Of a stretch of 24,033 nucleotides of DNA, positions 17,447 to 24,033 are shown piece after piece. Position numbers and translations under genes: made by a program. The stretch lies in the NCBI GenBank assembly GCA_003427395.1, contig BFEA01000735.1:366330-390362 (forward strand), written 5' to 3'. The stretch is from Chara braunii. Lineage: Eukaryota > Streptophyta > Charophyceae > Charales > Characeae. How positions within the stretch are numbered: the first letter of the stretch is position 1; the number at the start of each line of letters is the position of its first letter. The notes under the pieces are model-generated. The model was given only the letters and a program-made list of their open reading frames with translations, was not told the origin of the DNA and ran no database searches.

Positions 17447-17972
17447 CAACAAAAAAAATTCTCAGAATTAAATAATGATTATAGAGTAAAATTACATTCT
17501 AAATTTTTAAATTTCATTCTATCTTAAAAAATGTCATTCCAATTTTAAAATTTTTCGACTAACTTGAAAACTTTTCCTTCCAAGAATGGGGTATCCCTTC
17601 TTATTTGAAATGCATGCTAGAGATGGAATGAAAGTCTGGATGAGTTCATGAAATATTTTAATTGGAGTATCATTCTAAGTAAGGATTTCCAGTCATAAAT
17701 AGGTTAATCTAATCTAAATTAGAAGATTTTTGTTGTAGTAGAATGAAAGTTTAATTAAAACATTTCATAAACTCATCCAGACTTTCATTTCATCTTGAAC
17801 AAATAGATGTAGTTGGAAGGGGAAACTCATATTTAGACGGGAACTTATCAAATTAAATTGAAAATTTTATAATTGGACGAACATTGAAGTTATAATTTAT
17901 AAATATAAAGGAGTTTTTTTTTTATGGAATGTCTTTTCAACTTTTATTTCTCGTGGGAATTTTTCTATTGAA
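17447..17972. mobile_element. 526-bp fold-back insertion, copy 2
   Basis: Same length and same junctions (CACCAA / TGAGA) as copy 1, about 90% identical by eye. The inverted arms fall at 17625-17677 and 17739-17791. The monomers before each copy share private variants (AAGGAACCATCACATCACC and GACTAAAC), so the two copies arose by duplication of a block of about 708 bp (element plus two monomers), not by two insertions. Confidence 0.65.
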
Positions 17973-19098
17973 TGAGACTACAACACATACGTACATGAGC
18001 TATGGAGCAACTAGGAAGGAATCAACACATCACCGAGTGAGAGGAAGACTGAACTTGCACCAATGAGACTTCAATGCATACATAGCACCGCCACATTATC
18101 AAGTGAGAGAAAGACTGAACTTGGACAAATGAACCTACAACATACACACACATGAGTTATAGAGCAACTAGGAAGGAACCGATACATCACCAAGTGAGAG
18201 GAAGACTGAGCTTGCATTGATGTGACTACAACACATATATACATGAGCTATGAAGCAACTAAGAAAACACCGTCTCATCACCGAGTGAGAGAAAAACTGA
18301 ACTTGGACAAATGAACCTACAACATACACACACATGAGCTATGGAGCAGCTAGGAAAGAAGTGGTACATCACCAAGTGAGACGAAGACTGAACTTGCATC
18401 AATGAGACTACAACACATACATACATGAACTATGAAGCAACTAGGAAGGAACCGGTATATCACCGAATCAGAAAAAAACGGAACTTGCACCAATGAGACT
18501 ACAACACATACATATATGAGCTATGGAGAAACTAGGAAAGTATAGTCACATCACCAAGTGAGAGAAAAACTGAACTTGGACAAACAGACCTACAACATAC
18601 ACACACATGAGCTATGGAGCAACTAGGAAGCAACCGGTACATCACCAAGTGGGAAAAAGATTGAACTTGCACCAATGAGACTACAACATATACATACATG
18701 AGCTATGGAGTAACTAAGAAGGAACCGACACATCACCAAGTGCAAGGAAGACTGAACTTGCACTAATGAGACTTCAACATATACATACATGAGTTATGAA
18801 GCAACTAGGAAAGCACCGCCATATTACCAAGTGAGAGAAAGACTGAACTTGGACAGATGAACCTACAACATACACACTGACACATGAGCTATGAAGCAAT
18901 TAGGAAGGAACTGGTACATCATAAAGTGAGAGAAAGACTGAACTTGCATCAATGAGACTACAACACATATATACATGAACTATGGAGCAACTGGGAAGGA
19001 ACCGGTACATCACCAAGTGAGGAAGAGACTGAACTTCACCAATGAGACTACAACACATACATACATGAGCTATGGAGCAACTAGGAAGGAACCTACAC

Positions 19099-19416
19099 AT
19101 CAGCTGCATGTGAATGAGACTTGCTCGAACACCTGCATAGCACTCATGAAAGCATCCAGCATTGAATCAGATCATTACAAGGTGGAAAAATGGACAATGT
19201 GGGAGGCCAGGATTACCAAAGTGTCTCCATGAGTGAAGATCAAAGTAATGATTTACCCCCCAGTGAGGGGAGAGATAAATTTTGAGGTGGGAGTGAGTAA
19301 ATTTCTCCCTCAAACCAGAAATATCATAGCCCAAAGTGACGATTTGCCAGGGAGTGAAGAAAATGACTATCATGGAGACACCACTAGTGGAGGAGCTACT
19401 TTTTTGTCCCTTCCCT
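19099..19416 (+). other. Unassigned stretch after the minisatellite
   Basis: Unique sequence begins within a monomer after AAGGAACC. Open plus-strand segments contain VEKWTMWEARITKVSP near 19179-19230 and, after a TGA, a charged stretch to about 19415. This could be remains of a retroelement gag region, but no diagnostic motif is visible. Confidence 0.3.
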
Positions 19417-19575
19417 GAAGAAGAAGTAGAAGGTGAAGGGAAGGAAGGAGAGGGGGAGGCGGAGAATGAAGAGGAAAAAATAAAGAAGAAAAGGGGAGAA
19501 GGGGAAAAAGAAGAGGAAAAAGAAGAAGAAAAAGAAGAAGAAGAAAAAGAAGAAGAGATGAAGAAGTCTCTCTTC
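19417..19575 (+). repeat. GAA/GGA-rich purine tract
   Basis: Almost purely purine on the plus strand for about 155 bp, built of GAA, GGAG and AAAAAG words. It gives a Glu/Lys-only peptide in the frame 19336-19767 and Lys/Arg-only in another. Such tracts can form triplex (H-DNA); this is known for mirror-like purine tracts and is not shown here. The flanking frame ends in a hydrophobic stretch, but I do not consider the gene call supported. Confidence 0.7.
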
Positions 19576-19769
19576 CTTGTTCTCACTCACCTCTTCTTTC
19601 TTCTTTTGATGTTGAAGATCCACCTTGATGAAGCTCCTTCCTCCGCACTTAGCTATGACTCTCTTCTCCCTCAAGGCCTTTTTCCTTCCTCTCTCATCCT
19701 CTCCTTGACTATGGCAAGCTCCAACCACCAAGGCTATGAAGTCCTCCCCTCTAAGAGGGCTGAATAGGC

Positions 19770-20615
19770 TCCTTCAAGCCTCTCTCTCTCTCTCTCCCAC
19801 CCTGGGGCTATGGCGGACGACCCCCTTGAGCCTCCACTACTCACACTAACTCCAATGACAACTTCTACTAGCCTACAACCTCCCTCAAGTTTCTCAACTG
19901 ACAGCGATTCCCCTCCTCCCACTCCAAGTGAGTAGAGTGCTCCTATGAGCTCACTTGGGCAGCATGGGCACTCCTCATGAACACGTGAGTGTGGCGGACT
20001 ACTTCCTCAACTTATGTAGTAGGCTGAAACTGGTACACCGGCCATCCCATGAGCCTCCCCATATGCCTCCAAGTGAACCGAGGTACCTCGAAGGCCAAAT
20101 TCCACCACTAGGCCTCTCCGGGGGCACATGGACCTTATTTTGGCCAAGTACATACAGTCCGAGTGGTCGGTACCAACTCAGACTACCTCTTGGCCTCCTC
20201 AAGCCTCTTTTCCTTTTCTTAAATGCTGCCCCCTTGAGTTCAATGCCCAAGGGGCAGCCTCGCTTGAAATTAAAAAACCTTACGGGTCTTTTTATCGATT
20301 TTTGTTGTTCCTACCTCATTTTGGGTAGGCCGAGATATTTTTCCATGTCTCGGATCAATCTTAGTCAGTCCGTTATTTCTTGGACTGCAATTGAGGCTCC
20401 CTCATGCCTATGAGAGCCTCCTTTTGCCTCCCTATCTTCCAACCTGTGGCCCCCTTTGCTCCGATTTTCTTCCGGGAGCCGATTTTTCATATGGAGCCTC
20501 TCTAGGCTCCACTTTCCTCAAGGTGGCTAGTCCGAGATATTTCGGATTGCTGCCATGCCACTTCCCTTGCTTTTCTTTTGTTTTCCTTTCTATTTTGACC
20601 CTCCCGTTTGCCTCC
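19770..20615. other. Pyrimidine-rich stretch with reiterated AGCCTC / GCCTCC motif and hairpins
   Basis: The words GAGCCTC, AAGCCTC or GCCTCC occur about ten times (for example near 19776, 19829, 20051, 20190, 20413, 20494 and 20607), some facing inverted AGGCTCC copies. Three hairpins are built from or near them: 20225-20258 (GCTGCCC-CTTG/CAAGGGGCAGC), 20393-20420 (GAGGCT..CTCAT/ATGAG..AGCCTC) and 20493-20510 (GGAGCCT/AGGCTCC, perfect, 4-nt loop). A (CT)n run lies at 19781-19797. No recognised gene; the frame at 19955-20413 has no known motif. Confidence 0.4.
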
Positions 20616-20719
20616 ACTAATGTTAGTGGTGCTATATTCTTGGTCGTCTAGATCTTGATCTTGACGGCACGTCTTGCTTCGAGCACCCTTATCTTATGAC
20701 CCTTCATAACTTTGTCTTG

Positions 20720-20960
20720 GGACATCACAAGTCCCCGCTACTTGTCCCGGTTTAGTCCCCAACACTTCTCCTGCGCTAGTCCCTGACACTTGTTCCGCCG
20801 GCGGTCCCGCCGACAGTTGTCTCGCTGGTGGCCCCACCGGTACTTGGCTCCATAATGCCATTATTTTTACTTAGTCCCTTATGGTCCCCGACACTTTTCC
20901 TTGCGGTGTCCCAGTTTGTCTTAGTACTTTCTTCCCTATGACCGCCTCATCTCTAGTCCC
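20720..20960. repeat. Degenerate short repeats around GTCCC-GACACTT
   Basis: The phrase AGTCCC[CT][AG]ACACTT or a close relative recurs near 20753, 20780 and 20884, with CGGCGGTCCCGCCGACAG near 20800 and related GGTGGCCCCACCGG near 20827. It looks like an old tandem array of a unit of about 30 bp. Confidence 0.35.
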
Positions 20961-21161
20961 TTTTTTTGTCCCACTTGCACCGGTCTTTCCGGCTGTGGTC
21001 TTTTACTTAGCTCATGACCCTTTGACCCTTCCTTCGCCGCACCCCACTTACCCCTCTTGGCCCCATGCTCCATTCTCGCGTGCCGGTGCCCCACCGCTAT
21101 TTTCTTGACCTCCTTGACTCCTCTCTTTCTGCGGCGCGCAGTCCCGGACATTATTTTTTCT

Positions 21162-21195
21162 GGCGGCCCTTCTTTTTCTGGGAAGAAGGGCCGCC
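21162..21195. other. Strong hairpin, 13-bp perfect arms
   Basis: GGCGGCCCTTCTT (21162-21174) is perfectly complementary to AAGAAGGGCCGCC (21183-21195) across an 8-nt loop TTTCTGGG. The stem is GC-rich and would be stable in DNA or RNA. Confidence 0.75.
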
Positions 21196-22537
21196 TTAAT
21201 TATTCTCTTGCGACCTTTTATCGCTTACTGTCCTACTAATTTCTTCTTGGTCCACTGGTTCCGGCGGCCCAGGGCATTTTCTAGGCCCCTAGGCGCCGAC
21301 ACTTATGCCTTAGCCTTCCATCCTTCTTATCCGTCTTGCCTCTTGTTTTCTGTGCTGTGCACAATTCTGTCATACACCATTTCTCAGGGGTCAAAACCTG
21401 TCTCGGGACCCACCGGTCCCGACTCCGTTATGGCGTCATCTGGATTAGGAACACGGGGCACCTTTTTTTAATGCGTCGGTCATTCCGTGTCATAGTTTGG
21501 AGGCTGGTTTTTCGGATGACCTCCCTCTATGGCTCGCAGACGGCTCAAGTCGTGCAAGAGAGCTACATTACCATTTTGACTTTTGATGACGAGGGGCTTG
21601 CACAACTCGACCAGATTGAGGTTAAGGCTCGAGAGTGCCGACAACTATATCATGGTTAGACGAGCCTTCGTCAGCTGCCCGAGGGACCACGTCGGATTAT
21701 TCTTATGTCAGAGTCAATGTTATCTTGCATGGCGCGACAAGGTAGTCTACAAAAAAATTAGATAAGACTAACCGGGTGGATAGTATCCGGGTTGCCCCGA
21801 TGATGGTACAATCATGCTTAGGCATTGAGGGGTAATTAAGCGCACGAAAGATGAACCGAGCGCAAAAGTTGGTCAATATGACAGAAAGTAATTGTCACGT
21901 TTGTGGCAAAGCATTGCGATAGCATATGAGAACTATCTGAAGAGAGAGTTCTTCATAGATGTGCAACACCGTGACTTTGAGTAATGCACTTGATCAAAAA
22001 TCATCCGCAAAGCAGTCTGTCATCTAAAGAGACTGGAAGCATATGGAGACATGTGTTTGCATGCCTAGCTGTAGGTCGAAAGTAGGGTGAATGGATGACT
22101 TTGGCAGCACCTCTCTCATCAAGTCAAAACCGAGGCAGCACGACCACCTTGTAGGCTGCGTCGAGGTGGTTATCAAAACTAACTTTTTTTTGGTAAGTTA
22201 ATATAATATTTTGCTTATCAAATTTAACCAAGATGGTTGAATTTTATCTTAATTTTTGTGATATTTAAATGCTTTCGATGGTCGAGATTCTTACCAGTAA
22301 ATTTATATTTGAGCAGTGTAACTTGTTTTTCTTTGAGTTGTATGTCTAAGGGGCCAGGGTTAAATATTAGTTTCACGTTTGGTTGAGACCGTCCTAGTCG
22401 ACCGGCTACGCTTCGTACTTAGGAGATCAACGCCCTAAGGAACGAACGATGCTCGGGTTCACTTGGCATTAACCAAATGTACCAGTATTGCAACGAAACG
22501 AGTAAACGCCCTCGACTGATCTACCTCTGCGACTGCA
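21196..22537. other. Unassigned stretch
   Basis: No recognised gene. A plus frame open to 21659 ends with ILTFDDEGLAQLDQIEVKA, and another segment near 21920-21985 reads IAYENYLKREFFIDVQHRD; neither matches a family I can name. Both could be remains of a transposon ORF. A distinctly AT-rich segment (22180-22330) begins next to GGTAAGTTAATATAA, which fits a splice donor, but no partner acceptor is convincing. Confidence 0.3.
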
Positions 22538-22543
22538 TATAAA
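22538..22543 (+). promoter_or_regulatory. TATAAA box upstream of the Myb/SANT-like gene
   Basis: GCATATAAAAAC lies about 80 bp upstream of a GTAAGTT donor and about 335 bp upstream of the probable start codon. The spacing fits a short first exon that is spliced. Confidence 0.3.
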
Positions 22544-22556
22544 AACTTTTGCATGT

Positions 22557-22612
22557 GGGTCAGTAGCTCGGTAGGTATACGCCCCTAACTTCAAGGGTGG
22601 TGATAGCTCCTT
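22557..22612 (+). repeat. tRNA-like segment with A-box-like sequence
   Basis: GGGTCAGTAGCTCGGTAGG includes TAGCTCGGTAGG, one mismatch from the A box, and CCCT..AGGG could pair around CTAACTTCAA like an anticodon stem. The B-box position (GGTGATAGCTCC) is poor. It is probably a decayed SINE head or chance; it is not a tRNA gene. Confidence 0.25.
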
Positions 22613-22619
22613 AGGGAAG

Positions 22620-22843
22620 GTAAGTTGTGCCCCGCGGGAACCTATCCTGGCGTAGGGGACCACGGGAAGTACGACTGGCGCACGTGGCTACAACGGCGGA
22701 GGGACGACACGACCTCGTCCGGTTCGGCGGTTCGGGGGGTTATTTTGTGCTGCCCCCAAGTTGTTCCTTGTTCTTGTATTTTGTTTTATTTAACTCCTTT
22801 GTGATGTGGCCTGGAGGACTCTCGCCTTTCGCGAGAAAGGCAG
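22620..22843 (+). other. Proposed 5' intron of the Myb/SANT-like gene
   Basis: The donor GTAAGTT at 22620 agrees with the consensus. The acceptor AAAGGCAG ends at 22843, after a T-rich stretch at 22740-22800. Removing it joins a short leader to sequence carrying the in-frame ATG at 22873. The peptide that would otherwise be read here (LFLYFVLFNSF) is typical of translated intron pyrimidines. A 7-bp hairpin GCCTTTC/GAAAGGC at 22824-22841 sits at the acceptor. Confidence 0.3.
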
Positions 22844-22872
22844 GAATCGATGCACTCGACACCGTGTATGGG

Positions 22873-23857
22873 ATGCGTCCTCAAAGTAGTCAGTCCGACC
22901 TCCCCCGCCACCGCCCACCTCCGTGTCCATGCAGGACAACGACGGAGTGGGGGCCTCTGCCGTCACCGACAGCACCGGCTCCGACTGCTGACAAGGCCAT
23001 AGCAGAAAGTTGTCAGCTTCTTGGCCAAAGTATCCGACCTCCTCCTTCTCCAAGACCCCGCACCGACGCAGGAGATGCAACACACGTGGAGGATGGTGTC
23101 GGTTGTGCACGTGATACCACTACAAGAAGGAACAAGAAACAAAAACCCTGGGTGTTGGAGGAACGGGTAACTCTCGCAAATTTCATGAGGGAGGAGGATG
23201 TGTTGATGGCTAGTGCGAGTGGTCGCCATCGATATTTGCGTAGGTCCCAACGGTTGGATTGGGTGGCAAGCCGAATAAAGGAGGACGGTTGGGATCGGAT
23301 GGAGGAGAACTATCGTAAAATTGTCTTATCTGGGGGGGAAAATGTGAGTGATCAATGACAACTGTGGAGGGTCAGGGAAACCGACGTACTGGGACATGAC
23401 AGGGGCAAAGAGGAAACATGCGAGCGTCTCGGTCCCCTACGAGAGGCAGTTGTGGGACGCCATGCAATGAAGAGCGGGAAATTTGTGATTCATGTGTGAC
23501 GATACCCTCACGTCGTCTACCATACAGGGTGGTGAAGATGAGGGGGAGTCGAAGAAAACATCTACAGAGGTCGAGACAGATGGATCAGACAAGGGGAAAG
23601 CATCGGTCAACAAATCGGACGGCCACCGCAAGAGTTGAAGGACTTCGACGGGTAAAGCAAGGGTAGGGGACGTGGAGAATCGCTCAAGTCTATTGTCCAT
23701 AAGCGAGGCTAAAGGGAACTCCACACACGCAATCCGCGAAGCTGTCGACAGTGTTGCCGACACACTGGCTCAGGCAAACATGGAAGGGGCAGCAGTTATT
23801 GCGTGGAAAATCAGAAACATGGCGAGTCAGATCGGTGCGGTGGCCAATGCAATGTAG
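22873..23857 (+). pseudogene. Myb/SANT-like (trihelix/MADF-type) DNA-binding protein, frameshifted
   Basis: The most probable start is the ATG at 22873 (22804 is an in-frame alternative). A Pro-rich N-terminal region of about 90 residues is followed by a DNA-binding domain from about 23128. Its elements are a basic RRNKKQKPW, then VLEERVTLANFMREED, GRHRYLRRSQRLDWVASRIK (first two conserved Trp), a divergent third helix GWDRMEENYRKI, and after a +1 frame change YWDMTGAKRK and YERQLWDAM, the usual end of this domain. Such domains bind DNA and occur in plant trihelix/Myb-SANT proteins and in the accessory protein of PIF/Harbinger transposons. The C-terminal part is an acidic Lys/Glu/Ser stretch (23527-23636) and an Ala-rich helix (about 23690-23854) ending at TAG 23857. 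Breaks: a frame change near 23331-23345 at a G7 run, a stop at 23468-23470, and a stop plus frame change near 23635. It is probably nuclear if ever functional. Confidence 0.55.
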
Positions 23858-24033
23858 CAAGGGAACTCTGTCTTGCAATTGTCGGTGGGTGTTATGAAAT
23901 GATGAATGGGTTGTCGTTCTTCAACACGTAATATATGCCTCTAGTGCCAGCGGCGTGTCTGGAGTGTATTTTTTGGCTGTGACAGACCTTTCTTTGTTTC
24001 GTGGATGTTTTGCTGGCTTGTGATGGGGTGTGA
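23858..24033. other. 3' flank of the Myb/SANT-like gene
   Basis: Sequence downstream of the stop is T/G-rich with no recognised gene. No canonical AATAAA polyadenylation signal is seen; plants often lack it. Confidence 0.4.

Larger units (their letters stand above)
14129..19098. repeat. ~90-bp minisatellite array, about 43 monomers
   Basis: Monomers share the phrases GGAACCGACACATCACC, AAGTGAGAGAAAGACTGAAC, TTGCAC, ACAACA, ACATGAGCTATGGAGC and AACTAGGAA. Successive copies of the AACTAGGAAG phrase lie 89-93 bp apart, with an exception of 107 bp at 14847-14954 caused by a short internal duplication of GTGAGCTATAAAAC. The first monomers (14129-14560) are the most diverged, as expected at an array edge. 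Three sequence types are visible: a left type with GTGAGAGTGCAACATACACA, a main type with CCAATGAGACTACAACAC, and a minor type with TTGGACAAATG-ACCTAC. The array is interrupted by two 526-bp insertions. The plus strand is rich in A over T, so strand composition is asymmetric. Confidence 0.9.

Noticed and set aside
14129-19098. CRISPR array
   Set aside because: Monomers are contiguous and similar over their whole length, with no constant-repeat and variable-spacer pattern, and the DNA is eukaryotic.
19336-19767. Glu/Lys-rich 143-aa protein
   Set aside because: The open frame is explained by a purine-only tract; the flanks show no motif or conserved composition.

Overview
The window looks like nuclear DNA of a land plant or a streptophyte alga, and almost all of it is transposon- and repeat-derived. 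The signs are spliceosomal signals (GTAAG donors, T-rich/GCAG acceptors), TATAAA boxes, tRNA-derived SINE-like units, a LINE fragment, long microsatellites, a 5-kb minisatellite, and an assembly gap of 120 N inside a GA microsatellite. There is no operon structure and no intact long gene. A bryophyte, lycophyte/fern or charophyte source is my guess, because the reverse transcriptase and the Myb/SANT-like protein resemble multicopy families I associate with those lineages. I could not test this.

Layout. 1-1375: GC-rich DNA without a recognised gene. 1376-3024: 5' part of a minus-strand LINE; the ORF1 stop and ORF2 start overlap as ATGA, and ORF2 is cut off just after the start of the endonuclease domain. 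3025-3651: non-coding, with a C-tract, a TTTA repeat and two small hairpins. 3653-3905: a tRNA-Glu-like SINE with an A29 tail, facing a second tRNA-like head on the minus strand. 3995-8468: the most informative element, with ~605-bp direct repeats (TGTCT...CTACA) enclosing a decayed minus-strand reverse transcriptase of Penelope-like type. 8469-10796: hairpin-rich DNA, a duplicated TATA module, and a possible two-exon small gene whose reading frame continues across a ~1-kb intron. 10797-13812: mostly unassigned, with a 257-bp-period tandem duplication at 11659-12157. 13813-14072: CA/GA microsatellite with the gap. 14129-19098: ~90-bp minisatellite (about 43 monomers) containing two copies of a 526-bp fold-back insertion that was duplicated together with flanking monomers. 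19099-22560: low-complexity, motif-rich DNA with several hairpins. 22538-23857: a decayed Myb/SANT-like (trihelix/MADF-type) DNA-binding protein gene with plausible promoter and 5' intron.

The parts do not form a pathway. The common theme is layered mobile-element insertion, decay by frameshifts and stops, and later tandem amplification. The best candidates for something undescribed are the Penelope-like element with its LTR-like repeats, which carry Pol III-box-like and hammerhead-core-like motifs, and the minisatellite that amplified a fold-back element as part of a larger unit. All assignments come from reading the sequence by eye; no database search was run.
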